From positions 310,001-374,000 of the forward strand of contig NZ_SMFN01000001.1 in the NCBI RefSeq assembly GCF_004349135.1: 64,000 nt of DNA, read 5' to 3'. The notes beneath the pieces are model-generated. The model was not told the DNA's origin. It ran no database searches and saw only the letters and a program-made list of their open reading frames with translations. The stretch's first letter is position 1. Each line of letters begins with the position of its first letter. Made by a program: the position numbers and the translations under genes. Shown here piece by piece: positions 24,093 to 33,758 of the stretch. Source of the DNA: Flavobacterium sandaracinum. GTDB taxonomy: Bacteria; Bacteroidota; Bacteroidia; Flavobacteriales; Flavobacteriaceae.

Positions 24093-26525
24093 ATGAAACT
24101 ACACGTACTTCGCTTTTTATTCTTACTGATTTTGGTTCCCTTTTATGCAAAGGCACAAACCGTATCGATCCCAGAAAAAACAAAAAACATGAAAGGCTAC
24201 ACTGGTTTCAAACCTTTTTACTGGGATGAAAGTACGGGTAAAATATGGCTACAAATTGATACATTTGATACCGAATTCTTGTATCAAACAGCGCTTTCAG
24301 CGGGATTAGGATCCAATGATGTTGGTCTCGACAGAGGTAAATTAGGCGCAACAGCAATTGTAAAATTTAGTCGAGTAGGCAACAAAGTTTTGATGATTCA
24401 ACCCAACTATTCCTATCGCGCCATTACAAATGATGCCGCCGAAAAAAGAGCGGTTGAACAGTCCTTTGCACAATCCATATTATGGGGATTCACAGTTGCA
24501 GCGGAAACTAGCGGAAGTGTTCTAGTAGATGCCACCGCTTTTTTCATGCGCGATGCTTTAAAAATAAGTGCTGTTTTACAAGCAAACAACCAAGGTACTT
24601 ATTCGCTTGATGAAACCCGCAGTGCCTTATACTTAGAACGCACGAAAAACTTTCCGCTCAATTCTGAATTTGAAACCACGATGACGTTTGTTAATAACAG
24701 TGGGAAATCTGGCAGCCATGTAAATACAGTAACCCCAAACAGTGAAGCCATAAGCCTGCGGATGCATCATTCATTTGTTGCCTTACCCGACAATAATTTT
24801 GAAACTCGTAAATATGATGCGCGTTCCCCTTACAATACTAATTCTTATTTTGACTACAGTACACCCGTTTCAGAACCCATTGAAAAAAACTTTATTAAGC
24901 GGCATCGTCTTGAGAAAAAAAATCCTTTGGCTGACCGAAGCGAAGCCATTAAACCCATTGTCTATTATTTGGACAATGGTACTCCGGAACCCATACGAAG
25001 TGCTTTATTAGAAGGTGCTAGCTGGTGGAATCAAGCTTTTGAATCAGCTGGATTTATAAATGCTTTTCAAGTTAAAATTTTACCTGAAGGAGCTGATCCA
25101 ATGGATCTTCGCTACAATATGATTAACTGGGTACACCGGTCAACTAGAGGCTGGAGTTATGGCTACTCCGTTCATGATCCCAGAACGGGTGAAATCCTAA
25201 AAGGAAATGTTAGTTTAGGTTCCTTGCGTGTCCGCCAAGATTATCTTATTGCACAAGGATTATTGGCTCCTTTTGAAAATGGCGATGTCCCTGCCGACGA
25301 TAAAATGCTGCAAATGTCTTTACAACGTTTAAAACAATTGGCTGCTCATGAAATTGGCCATACGCTGGGACTCATGCACAACTATATTTCAAGCGCACAA
25401 AACAGATCCAGTATTATGGATTACCCGCCACCAATGGTGACCTTAAACAGCAATGGCGAAATAGATCTCTCTAATGCCTACACCAATGAGATTGGGGACT
25501 GGGACAAAATCAGTATTCAATATGGATACACCCAATTTCCCAAAGGAACCGATGAGGCTGCAGCTTTAGATAAAATAATAGCGGATGCTACAAGCAAAGG
25601 ACTCACCTTTATCTCCGATCGTGATGCTCGTGATCCGGGAGGATTGCATCCTAATGTTCATTTGTGGGATACCGGAACTGATCCGGTAACAGAATTAAAA
25701 AGGGTTATGCAAATTAGAGCAAAAGCACTTTCAAAATTTGGAGAAAACAACATCCGCAAAGGTACTCCAATGGCTCTGCTTGAAGATGTATTAGTGCCTG
25801 TTTACTTGTTTCACCGCTATCAAGTCGAAGCAGCTACCAAAGTAATTGGTGGACAATATTATTCCTATGCCATAAAAGGCGATGGACAAATGATTACAAA
25901 ATCAGTTTCTAAAGAAGAGCAATTAAAAGCCTTGAATGAAGTGATCGCTACTATGGATCCAAAAGTATTAGCACTATCAGAAAACATACTAAAATTAATT
26001 CCGCCACGCCCGGTTAACTATGAGTATACCAGTGAATTATTCAACCGCAAAACGGGTTTGGCCTTCGACCCATTGTCCGCTGCCGAAGCTGCTACTGATA
26101 TTCCACTTTCATTTTTATTCCATACCAGCCGTCTGAACAGATTAGTTGAATATCAAGCAAAAAATGACGGTCTTGGTATTGATGATATGATTCAAGTTCT
26201 TACTACCAAACTTTGGAACGGACAAAAATCAGTAGGGTTAGAAGGATTGATACAACAACAAAACGAACAAATGCTGCTTACCTATTTGCTAGCCGTTTCG
26301 GTGAATGATAATGCCTCGTTTGCCACAAAAGCTGCCTTATTAAAAGCAATAGACGACCTCAAAACAAAGGTAACCGCCCAACTTAAAAAAACAAAGGACA
26401 GTACTCAAAAAGGATATTTACTGCTAACACTTGACCGAATTAAATCACCTGAAAAGGCAAAAGCAACGTTACATCAATCAGCGCCTCCAGGAGCTCCCAT
26501 AGGATGCGGTACGAATGAAAATTAA
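24093..26525 (+). CDS. secreted zinc-dependent metalloprotease (DUF5117/DUF5118 type)
   Basis: An 810-residue protein with a signal peptide (MKLHVLRFLFLLILVPFYAK, then AQ). The zinc site HEIGHTLGLMH starts near residue 419 and matches HExxHxxGxxH of metzincins, followed by a SIMDYPPP Met-turn-like segment. The flanking regions fit the large Bacteroidota zinc-dependent metalloproteases with DUF5117 and DUF4953-like domains. It probably acts in the periplasm or outside the cell; the substrate is unknown. It lies alone between the carB remnant and carB itself. Confidence 0.9.
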   Translation: MKLHVLRFLFLLILVPFYAKAQTVSIPEKTKNMKGYTGFKPFYWDESTGKIWLQIDTFDTEFLYQTALSAGLGSNDVGLDRGKLGATAIVKFSRVGNKVLMIQPNYSYRAITNDAAEKRAVEQSFAQSILWGFTVAAETSGSVLVDATAFFMRDALKISAVLQANNQGTYSLDETRSALYLERTKNFPLNSEFETTMTFVNNSGKSGSHVNTVTPNSEAISLRMHHSFVALPDNNFETRKYDARSPYNTNSYFDYSTPVSEPIEKNFIKRHRLEKKNPLADRSEAIKPIVYYLDNGTPEPIRSALLEGASWWNQAFESAGFINAFQVKILPEGADPMDLRYNMINWVHRSTRGWSYGYSVHDPRTGEILKGNVSLGSLRVRQDYLIAQGLLAPFENGDVPADDKMLQMSLQRLKQLAAHEIGHTLGLMHNYISSAQNRSSIMDYPPPMVTLNSNGEIDLSNAYTNEIGDWDKISIQYGYTQFPKGTDEAAALDKIIADATSKGLTFISDRDARDPGGLHPNVHLWDTGTDPVTELKRVMQIRAKALSKFGENNIRKGTPMALLEDVLVPVYLFHRYQVEAATKVIGGQYYSYAIKGDGQMITKSVSKEEQLKALNEVIATMDPKVLALSENILKLIPPRPVNYEYTSELFNRKTGLAFDPLSAAEAATDIPLSFLFHTSRLNRLVEYQAKNDGLGIDDMIQVLTTKLWNGQKSVGLEGLIQQQNEQMLLTYLLAVSVNDNASFATKAALLKAIDDLKTKVTAQLKKTKDSTQKGYLLLTLDRIKSPEKAKATLHQSAPPGAPIGCGTNEN

Positions 26526-26708
26526 ATAAAATGCATTGACATCAACCCGCTGGATGCAATTTGTTTTTCATCCTTCGAACTAGGAATCAAAGCTAAGTTT
26601 CAATTCTAGAGAGCGTAAAGTTGAAGTATAGTACTAATTAAACCAATTGAATAGATACCCGCGGATTAACACTATTGGGATACTATTTTAGAGTAATTAT
26701 TAAAACCC

Positions 26709-26733
26709 AAAAAAGCCCCAAACGGGGCTTTTT
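26709..26733. terminator. bidirectional terminator of carB
   Basis: AAAAAAGCCCC (26709-26719) pairs with GGGGCTTTTT (26724-26733), loop AAAC. It ends leftward transcription from carB and can also stop rightward readthrough from the metalloprotease gene. Confidence 0.9.
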
Positions 26734-26752
26734 CTATATTAAGAAGTCAAAC

Positions 26753-29605
26753 TTACTTACTCAAATACATTTTTCTTCTGGAGTACAATTCATAGAACTG
26801 GTCGTCTTTTAGGTCATCAATAAATAAGATGCTTTCTCCTGTTGATTTCATTTCTGGTCCTAATGCTTTGTTCACATTGTGGAACTTACTGAAAGAGAAA
26901 ACCGGTTGTTTGATGGCATATCCTTTCAATTGTGGGTTAAAAGTAAAATCAGTTACTTTATTGTGGCCTAACATCACTTTGGTTGCATAGTTTACATACG
27001 GTTCACCATACGCTTTTGCAATAAAAGGAACCGTACGGGACGCTCTAGGATTCGCTTCAATGATGTACACAATATCATCTTTTATCGCAAACTGAATGTT
27101 GATTAAACCAACGGTTCTCAATGCCAAAGCAATATTCTTCGTGTGGTCTTTTATTTGTTGCATCACAAATTCACCTAAGTTAAACGGTGGCAATGTCGCA
27201 TTACTGTCGCCAGAGTGCACTCCGCAAGGTTCGATATGTTCCATAATTCCTATGATGTACACATTTTCGCCATCGCAAATCGCATCGGCTTCGGCTTCAA
27301 TCGCACCATCAAGATAATGGTCTAAAAGCAATTTATTTCCTGGAATCGTTTTCAATAAATTGATTACGTGCTCTTCTAGTTCTTGTTTGTTGATTACAAT
27401 TTTCATTCCTTGACCACCCAATACATACGAAGGGCGAATCAATAATGGAAAATCCAAAACATCTGCTAAAGCAGAAGCTTCGTCGGCTGTTTCTGCGATT
27501 CCAAACTGTGGAAAAGGAATCTTCAAATCGGTTAACAATTCAGAAAAACGTCCTCTGTCTTCGGCTAAATCCAAAGCGTCAAAGCTCGTTCCTATAATTT
27601 TAATGCCATATTTAGAAAGCTTCTCAGCCAATTTCAAGGCGGTTTGTCCTCCTAATTGTACGATAACGCCTTCTGGTTTTTCGTGTTGGATAATATCGTA
27701 AATATGCTCCCAGAAAACCGGTTCAAAATACAATTTATCGGCCGTATCAAAATCCGTTGAAACCGTTTCAGGATTACAGTTGATCATGATGGTTTCATAG
27801 CCACATTCTTTGGCGGCAAGCACACCGTGTACACAAGAGTAATCAAATTCGATTCCTTGTCCAATTCTATTTGGGCCTGACCCAAGAACAATTATTTTCT
27901 TTTTATCCGTAACAACACTTTCGTTATCCACGTAACGCGTACCATCTGCTTTTTCAATTTCGGCTTCAAAAGTGGAGTAATAATACGGTGTTTTTGCTTT
28001 AAATTCGGCCGCACACGTATCTACCAATTTAAACACACGATTGATATTCATTGTAGTTCGCAACGTATGTACTTGGCTTTCTAGACAACCCATCATGTGC
28101 GCGATTTGTCTGTCGGCAAACCCTTTTTGTTTCGCTTCCAGTAACAATTCTCTTGGCAAAGATTCTACTTTATAGTTTGAAATCTCTTTCTCTAATGTAT
28201 ATAGTTCTTCGTATTGTTTCAAGAACCACATATCGATTTTAGTAATTTCATGAATGCGACTCAACGGAATTCCCATCGCGATAGCATCATAAATCACAAA
28301 AACACGATCCCAACTCGCAAAAGTCAGTTTCTCGATAATTTGTTCGTAGTTGGTATATCCTTTTCCGTCCGCTCCTAGCCCATTTCTTTTGATTTCCAAA
28401 GATTGAGTGGCTTTGTGCAAGGCTTCTTGGAACGAACGTCCAATTCCCATTACTTCCCCAACGGATTTCATTTGAAGTCCCAACGTTCTGTCAGCACCTT
28501 CGAATTTATCAAAGTTCCAACGCGGTATTTTTACAATCACATAATCCAAAGTCGGTTCAAAAAGTGCCGAAGTCGATTTGGTGATTTGGTTTTGCAATTC
28601 ATCTAAATTGTAACCTAAAGCTAATTTTGACGCAATTTTTGCAATAGGATACCCCGTTGCTTTTGATGCCAAAGCAGAGGAACGAGACACACGAGGATTG
28701 ATTTCGATAGCAACAATATCTTCTTTATCATCTGGCGAAACGGCAAACTGTACATTACAACCTCCGGCAAAATTACCAATGCTACGCATCATTAAAATAG
28801 CGTAATCACGCATTTTCTGGAATGTAGTATCTGATAAAGTCATGGCTGGTGCAACGGTAATCGAATCTCCCGTATGAATTCCCATGGGATCCATATTTTC
28901 GATCGAACAGATAATCACAACGTTGTCGTTTTTATCTCGCAACAATTCCAACTCATATTCTTTCCAACCCATTAACGCTTTATCAATCAACACCTCATGA
29001 ATAGGCGATGCTTCTAAACCTCTGGTTAAAAGTTCGTCAAAATCTTCTTTTTTATAGACGATTGCAGCTCCAGTACCACCAAGAGTAAACGAAGGACGTA
29101 TTACTAATGGAAAACCAAATTCCTGGGCTATTTCTTTTCCTCTAAGGTAAGACGTACATATTTCAGCTGGTGCGGAGGGAACACCTATTTTTTTAAGCAA
29201 TTGTTTGAACTGCTCTCTGTCTTCGGTAATATTAATAGCATTTACATCAACCCCTATTAATTTTACTCCAAAATCAGCCCAAATTCCTTTTTCATCAGCT
29301 TCCAAACACAAGTTCAAAGCCGTTTGTCCGCCCATTGTAGGCAAAACAGCATCGATTTGAGGATGTGCTTTAAGGATTTCAATGATTGATTTAGTCGTCA
29401 AGGGTTTCAAATAAATATGATCGGCCATGGATGGGTCGGTCATAATCGTTGCCGGATTGGAATTGATCAGGATAACTTCAATTCCTTCCTCACGGATCGA
29501 ACGAGCAGATTGTGATCCCGCATAATCAAATTCACATGCTTGACCAATAACAATAGGACCTGAACCTATTATTAAAACTGATTTTATGGATGTATCTTTT
29601 GGCAT
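26753..29605 (-). CDS. carB: carbamoyl-phosphate synthase large subunit
   Basis: A 950-residue enzyme making carbamoyl phosphate for pyrimidine and arginine synthesis from bicarbonate, ammonia and two ATP. Two ATP-grasp halves are visible: the first starts VLIIGSGPIVIGQACEFDYA with the site SFTLGGTGAA, and the second starts IIVLGSGPNRIGQGIEFDYS with SYVLGGQGMKIVI. E. coli CarB has about 1073 residues. This one stops after the second ATP-grasp half and lacks the C-terminal MGS-like allosteric domain, which is usual in Bacteroidota. carA is not in the window. Confidence 0.97.
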   Translation of the reverse strand: MPKDTSIKSVLIIGSGPIVIGQACEFDYAGSQSARSIREEGIEVILINSNPATIMTDPSMADHIYLKPLTTKSIIEILKAHPQIDAVLPTMGGQTALNLCLEADEKGIWADFGVKLIGVDVNAINITEDREQFKQLLKKIGVPSAPAEICTSYLRGKEIAQEFGFPLVIRPSFTLGGTGAAIVYKKEDFDELLTRGLEASPIHEVLIDKALMGWKEYELELLRDKNDNVVIICSIENMDPMGIHTGDSITVAPAMTLSDTTFQKMRDYAILMMRSIGNFAGGCNVQFAVSPDDKEDIVAIEINPRVSRSSALASKATGYPIAKIASKLALGYNLDELQNQITKSTSALFEPTLDYVIVKIPRWNFDKFEGADRTLGLQMKSVGEVMGIGRSFQEALHKATQSLEIKRNGLGADGKGYTNYEQIIEKLTFASWDRVFVIYDAIAMGIPLSRIHEITKIDMWFLKQYEELYTLEKEISNYKVESLPRELLLEAKQKGFADRQIAHMMGCLESQVHTLRTTMNINRVFKLVDTCAAEFKAKTPYYYSTFEAEIEKADGTRYVDNESVVTDKKKIIVLGSGPNRIGQGIEFDYSCVHGVLAAKECGYETIMINCNPETVSTDFDTADKLYFEPVFWEHIYDIIQHEKPEGVIVQLGGQTALKLAEKLSKYGIKIIGTSFDALDLAEDRGRFSELLTDLKIPFPQFGIAETADEASALADVLDFPLLIRPSYVLGGQGMKIVINKQELEEHVINLLKTIPGNKLLLDHYLDGAIEAEADAICDGENVYIIGIMEHIEPCGVHSGDSNATLPPFNLGEFVMQQIKDHTKNIALALRTVGLINIQFAIKDDIVYIIEANPRASRTVPFIAKAYGEPYVNYATKVMLGHNKVTDFTFNPQLKGYAIKQPVFSFSKFHNVNKALGPEMKSTGESILFIDDLKDDQFYELYSRRKMYLSK

Positions 29606-29710
29606 TGTATAAGTAGTATTGTGTTGTGTAGTTGTTATTTCAAAAGACTAAAGTTATGAAACTCAAATCTTTTACTTGTAAATCGCACTCTTTTTTTAAC
29701 GAATAGGTAT

Positions 29711-29743
29711 AAAAAAAGGCGATACTAAAAAAAGTAACGCCTT
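29711..29743 (-). terminator. terminator of rpmH
   Basis: AAGGCG-A-TACT (29716-29726) pairs with AGTA-A-CGCCTT (29733-29743). On the minus strand it is followed by T residues opposite 29711-29715. It lies 20 bp after the rpmH stop. Confidence 0.85.
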
Positions 29744-29762
29744 ATTTATGTTTATACAAACA

Positions 29763-29924
29763 TTATTTTTTGTGTCTTGGTTCGCAAGAAACAGTCAATT
29801 TATGTCTTCCTTTAGCTCTTCTTCTAGCAAGAACTTTTCTTCCATTCGCAGAAGCCATTCTGTCCATAAATCCGTGCTTATTTCTTCTTTTTCTTTTCGA
29901 TGGTTGAAACGTTCTTTTGCTCAT
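29763..29924 (-). CDS. rpmH: 50S ribosomal protein L34
   Basis: A 53-residue, very basic protein beginning [20 protein letters not shown] and continuing [20 protein letters not shown], the universally conserved L34 sequence, ending [12 protein letters not shown]. It is a component of the large ribosomal subunit. The start at 29924 gives the canonical MSKRT N-terminus. It sits upstream of carB on the same strand, separated by its own terminator. Confidence 0.98.
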   Translation of the reverse strand: MSKRTFQPSKRKRRNKHGFMDRMASANGRKVLARRRAKGRHKLTVSCEPRHKK

Positions 29925-30059
29925 TGCTTTGTATCTTTAAAATCTTATTTATATGTCTTCCTATTTTTGAATAACTGTTATTCTAAAACCGAGTGCAAAT
30001 ATACAAAGACTTTTTTTTCTCACAAGCCCTTTTGTAAAAATATTTTCAATTCATTTTAC

Positions 30060-30067
30060 TATATTTG
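30060..30067 (+). promoter_or_regulatory. -7 box for the TPR-like membrane protein gene
   Basis: TATATTTG matches TAnnTTTG, 21 nt upstream of the ATG at 30089, giving a short leader. Confidence 0.55.
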
Positions 30068-30088
30068 TGATCTTAAAATAAACACACT

Positions 30089-30604
30089 ATGTTTCACAGA
30101 AATATTAAACTTATTATCGCCGGACTTATTATTCTTACTGGCATTTGGCAATTCACAGAAAGCAATATCGGTAACGGAATATTCCTTCTACTATTAAGTG
30201 CAATTCCTATTTTCCTTTACTTCAAAAATGAATTCATCTTATTGGCGTTCTTAAAACTTAGAAAACAAGATTTTGAAGGCGCTAAAAAATGGTTGGCTTA
30301 CATCAAAAACCCGGAAACGGCTTTGGTACAAAAACAACAAGGTTACTTTAATTACCTGCACGGAATCATGCTTTCGCAAACGAATATCAATCAAGCGGAG
30401 AAATATTTCAAAAAAGCGATTGAACTGGGATTATCTATGGATATGGATTTGGCTGTTGCCAAATTAAACCTAGCCGGTGTAGCCATGACACGTCGCAGAA
30501 AATTAGAAGCTACTTCCTTATTGAACGAGGCTAAAAAATTAGACAAACAAAATATGCTGAAAGATCAAATTGTTATGATGAAAGAGCAAATGAAGAAAAT
30601 ATAA
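30089..30604 (+). CDS. small membrane protein with TPR-like C-terminus
   Basis: A 171-residue protein with two N-terminal membrane helices (about 6-24 and 28-46) and a helical C-terminal domain. That domain contains NINQAEKYFKKAIELGLSM and KLEATSLLNEAKKLDKQNM, which look like tetratricopeptide-type helix pairs. It is conserved-hypothetical in flavobacteria as far as I recognise it; no function is known. It is monocistronic, between rpmH (divergent) and a strong terminator. Confidence 0.75.
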   Translation: MFHRNIKLIIAGLIILTGIWQFTESNIGNGIFLLLLSAIPIFLYFKNEFILLAFLKLRKQDFEGAKKWLAYIKNPETALVQKQQGYFNYLHGIMLSQTNINQAEKYFKKAIELGLSMDMDLAVAKLNLAGVAMTRRRKLEATSLLNEAKKLDKQNMLKDQIVMMKEQMKKI

Positions 30605-30622
30605 TTTCTTTTACACTTTTAG

Positions 30623-30655
30623 AAAAGGGCCAAATGATACACATTTGGCCCTTTT
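30623..30655 (+). terminator. rho-independent terminator
   Basis: AAAAGGGCCAAATG (30623-30636) pairs perfectly with CATTTGGCCCTTTT (30642-30655) around a 5-nt loop, followed by T residues. It ends the gene at 30604. Confidence 0.95.
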
Positions 30656-30803
30656 TTGTCTTTAATCCTATTTTTTTGAAAGAACAAAACTGCTTCACCT
30701 TTTTTTTGTCAACCACCCAATGCATTTAAGCAATTAGTTGTTTTATTCGTGACATGTTTTTTCTAGTGAATTTCTGTTGCTGATACCAGTGTAATTAATT
30801 TGA

Positions 30804-30869
30804 TCATTTCAACGAGGGAGAAGTAGCATTAGTTAATCTGATTGTGTGATTTCTCCTTCGTCGAAATGA
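30804..30869. repeat. flavobacterial inverted-repeat intergenic element
   Basis: TCATTTCAACGAGGGAGAA (30804-30822) pairs with TTCTCCTTCGTCGAAATGA (30851-30869) with two mismatches, around 28 nt. The CTCCTTCGTCGAAATGA arm is, as I recall, a very common intergenic sequence in flavobacterial genomes. The surrounding 30656-30961 stretch holds no recognised gene. Confidence 0.65.
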
Positions 30870-30961
30870 CAAAACAACTAAATTTATTCATGAGATGTAG
30901 CTCGGTACACTTCACCGATCGTCCTATTTTCTTAAATGCCTTAGATGGTTAAAAAAAACAG

Positions 30962-31876
30962 TTAATATCCTTCCAATGGGATCTCGATGTGATACGTTTT
31001 ACCTGAGGTATTGATTAGCTTCGTTTCCCTAAGCCAAGGATTATGTATTTTTAAAATTTTATAATTAATTCCCTGTCTTTTTGCAAAAGCGACTAAATTA
31101 GTAATGGAATAATCTATTGTAACTTTTTTCGTCGGAATCATTTCATACTTATCCTTTTTATTGACTTCGAAACCAAATTTAGGTGGGTTCTTCATAATTT
31201 CTTTAAGCGCCATTATTCGGAACAAGTACCGTCCTGTTTCCTCATTCATATACAAATCATAATAATTTGTTTGTTTTTGGAAATCCAATAATTTTTTAAT
31301 TCCAACCAATCCTCTATTATAGGAAGCGGCAGCTAATGTCCAAGAACCAAATTTTGCTTTAGCATTCAAAAGAAAATCGCAGGCTGCCTGAGTTGATTTT
31401 TCAAGATGATAGCGCTCATCTACATTCGTATTTACTTCCAAACCTATTTCCCTAGCGGTTTCCGGCATAAATTGCCATACGCCTCTTGCCCCAGCCTTTG
31501 ACACAACATTTACTAATCCACTTTCTATAACTGCCAAATATTTAAAATCATCTGGAACTCCATTTTTCTTAAGAATGGGTTCTATTACTGGGAAAGCGCG
31601 ATTGGCTCTCTTCAAGGCCAGAATCGTGTACGAATGGTAATTGGTATTCACTATTAATTCTCTATCAAATCGCTCTTTTACATCTGCAATTTTCAAAGGA
31701 GCCTCTTCCCCGGCAAAGTCAATTTTTTCTGGAAAATAATGCAGTGTTGCTTCTTTCTCAACAACCTCTTTTTGAACTAATTCTGTATTAGGATTTTTGC
31801 ATGAAGCACTAAAAATCAACAAACCTCCTGCCAAACACCGAACTGCGATAGTACGTACTATTTTAATTTTTCTCAT
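30962..31876 (-). CDS. lytic transglycosylase lipoprotein (MltD-like SLT domain)
   Basis: A 304-residue lipoprotein. The signal ends FSASC with the lipidated cysteine near residue 26. The SLT domain (about 100-220) has LAVIESGLVNVVSKAGARGV with the catalytic Glu in VIESG, followed by WQFMPETAREIG and AAASYNRG. It cleaves peptidoglycan glycan strands in the periplasm, forming 1,6-anhydromuramyl ends. No LysM repeat is evident after the catalytic domain. It is followed leftward by a gene-free stretch and preceded by the hydrolase gene. Confidence 0.92.
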   Translation of the reverse strand: MRKIKIVRTIAVRCLAGGLLIFSASCKNPNTELVQKEVVEKEATLHYFPEKIDFAGEEAPLKIADVKERFDRELIVNTNYHSYTILALKRANRAFPVIEPILKKNGVPDDFKYLAVIESGLVNVVSKAGARGVWQFMPETAREIGLEVNTNVDERYHLEKSTQAACDFLLNAKAKFGSWTLAAASYNRGLVGIKKLLDFQKQTNYYDLYMNEETGRYLFRIMALKEIMKNPPKFGFEVNKKDKYEMIPTKKVTIDYSITNLVAFAKRQGINYKILKIHNPWLRETKLINTSGKTYHIEIPLEGY

Positions 31877-31930
31877 TTTATTAGTTTAGCTGTTCTTAAT
31901 AAAAAAAAACAGCTTATTTATATTTTTCTT

Positions 31931-32587
31931 CTAACTTTCAATAATGCCAGGTAAATTCGTATTAAACCATCTGTATTTATTTAAAACCATAATATGCGTT
32001 CCTCCTTTTACAACGATGCAATTCTTAATATTTTTAATAGGAAAAACATCATCCATATCACCATGAATATGAATTACGGTTTCATCGACAACAGTTCTGT
32101 CCCATAAAACGACCTGTTCTACTGCCCAGTTTAAGTAGCGAATATCGCGAACGGAAAGAAATTTTTGATATAGTTTTAATCTTTGATTCACTTTATCCCC
32201 AAAAGAAAATTTAGCAAGAGTCTCGATATTAGCGATTAAACGCAACGGAATTAATTTATAGGCTTTAGTAGTTTTAGCAATCTTCAGTCTTCGCGGAAAT
32301 TCTGCATTGCATCTTACACTTGAAATAATAATAACCTTGCGAGCGGCACTATATTTTGCCATTTCTTGAACCAAAATACCTCCAAATGAAACTCCAATTA
32401 AAACCGGATTTTCATGTTTGATTTTAGTGGCAATCCGCTTGGCATAATTCGTCAAGGATTCATTGTCTAGTGGGATTTCCCACTCTAATAAGTGTGTTTC
32501 AAATGTTTCTTTTGGAAGGACAATCCGCTCAAAAATAGCTGCACTTGCCGCCAAACCTGGCATTAAATAAACATGGATTTTACTCAT
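31931..32587 (-). CDS. alpha/beta hydrolase
   Basis: About 218 residues from the ATG at 32587, chosen because the fold starts at once with MSKIHVYLMPGLAASAAIF; an upstream ATG at 32674 would add 29 unlikely basic residues. The nucleophile elbow is GVSFGGILVQEMA. Asp in HGDMDDVFPIKNI and His in VKGGTHIMV complete the triad. It is a soluble esterase or hydrolase of unknown substrate. It is divergent from the pirin gene. Confidence 0.85.
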   Translation of the reverse strand: MSKIHVYLMPGLAASAAIFERIVLPKETFETHLLEWEIPLDNESLTNYAKRIATKIKHENPVLIGVSFGGILVQEMAKYSAARKVIIISSVRCNAEFPRRLKIAKTTKAYKLIPLRLIANIETLAKFSFGDKVNQRLKLYQKFLSVRDIRYLNWAVEQVVLWDRTVVDETVIHIHGDMDDVFPIKNIKNCIVVKGGTHIMVLNKYRWFNTNLPGIIES

Positions 32588-32700
32588 AATTGTTTTAACG
32601 ATTTTATAACAATATTCCACTTTTTTATAGCGAATTTTGTATAAAATTAATTTTTTTATCGGTAACCCTCCCATTATTTACTTTATATTATCAATAATTT

Positions 32701-33417
32701 ATGACAACACAACTCTTCACATCAAATACCAGAGGCACGGCTGATTTTGGTTGGCTAAAAGCCAATTTCTCCTTTTCATTTGGAAATTATTTTAATCCTA
32801 AGCGACAACAATTTGGCATGTTACGTGTTTTAAATGACGATACTATTGCTGGCGGAACAGGTTTTGGCACCCATGCACACGCCAATATGGAAATCATTAC
32901 GATTCCACTCGAGGGCGGGTTGCAGCATCGCGACAGTATGGGAAATGAAGGGATAATTGGTTTTGGAGAAGTACAAGTGATGAGTGCCGGCTCTGGAGTA
33001 GAACATTCTGAAATGAATGCTAGTCAGAAAGAAGAGGCAAAAACATTACAGCTATGGGTATTTCCTGACACAGAAAACGTGACACCAAGATACGACCAGA
33101 AATCATTTGATATTGAAAATCAAATCAATACCTTTGTAAACATCGTTTCGCCAAAGGATCAAAATGATGGCAATGCACTTTGGGTTTACCAGAAAACCTT
33201 TTTTCACTTGGGCATTTTCGATAGCGACACCAATTCGAACTATACGGTCCGAATTCCTAAAAATGGTGTTTACTTATTTTTAATTGAAGGCGAAATAGAA
33301 ATTAATAACCACGTTTTGAAGGCAAGAGATGCCATGGGAATAACTGATTTTGACTCATTTGAAATCAAAGTTATTTCCAAATCAAAAATACTTTTGGTAG
33401 AGGTACCAATGAATTAA
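32701..33417 (+). CDS. pirin family protein (YhaK/quercetin dioxygenase-like)
   Basis: A 238-residue bicupin of the pirin family. The metal-binding cupin motif is GTHAHANMEIITIPLEGGL followed by HRDSMGNEG and SGVEHSEMN, supplying the His and Glu ligands. Bacterial homologues such as YhaK and YhhW bind iron or act as quercetin 2,3-dioxygenases. The physiological substrate here is unknown. It is 11 bp upstream of the acetyltransferase-like gene and probably in one operon with it. Confidence 0.92.
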   Translation: MTTQLFTSNTRGTADFGWLKANFSFSFGNYFNPKRQQFGMLRVLNDDTIAGGTGFGTHAHANMEIITIPLEGGLQHRDSMGNEGIIGFGEVQVMSAGSGVEHSEMNASQKEEAKTLQLWVFPDTENVTPRYDQKSFDIENQINTFVNIVSPKDQNDGNALWVYQKTFFHLGIFDSDTNSNYTVRIPKNGVYLFLIEGEIEINNHVLKARDAMGITDFDSFEIKVISKSKILLVEVPMN

Positions 33418-33428
33418 AGTTAATTATT

Positions 33429-33731
33429 ATGGATTCAGTAATCCGCATGGAAATCACAGACAATACTTTTGCAAGACAATTTGAAACTACAATAGAAGAA
33501 GGGTTAGTTTCGGTTGAATATTCATTCCAAGAGAGGAAAATATTTTTAACTAAAATAAATGTTCCAGAATCATTTGAAAATGAAGAATTCATCTCTAGTT
33601 TCCTAAAAAACATTATGGAAATTGCTACGGAACGAAAATTTAAAGTCGTGCCCATCTTACCTAAAATCGTGGTGTTTTTCAAAAAAAATCCCATTTATAA
33701 AGAATTGCTTCCTCCCGGAATCCGCTTGTAA
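33429..33731 (+). CDS. GNAT-like N-acetyltransferase (YjdJ/GtlA-type small protein)
   Basis: A 100-residue protein. TTIEEGLVSVEYSFQERKIF is followed by LTKINVPESFENEEFISSFL and a C-terminal FKVVPILPKIVVFFKKNPIY. This is the pattern of the small single-domain GCN5-related family (COG2388 type): a beta-hairpin, a helix, then VxPxCPxVxxFxxxxPxY. Acetyl-CoA binding is assumed from the family. It is cotranscribed with pirin. Confidence 0.85.
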   Translation: MDSVIRMEITDNTFARQFETTIEEGLVSVEYSFQERKIFLTKINVPESFENEEFISSFLKNIMEIATERKFKVVPILPKIVVFFKKNPIYKELLPPGIRL

Positions 33732-33758
33732 AACGATAAAGTAAGTGAAGTAGTTATT

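Noticed and set aside
29748-30197. Plus-strand frame across rpmH
   Set aside because: It is antisense to rpmH and its composition is a shadow of a Lys/Arg-rich gene.
32588-32674. ATG at 32674 as start of the alpha/beta hydrolase
   Set aside because: The extension is Lys/Tyr-rich, uses the divergent promoter region and precedes the natural MSKIHVYL start.
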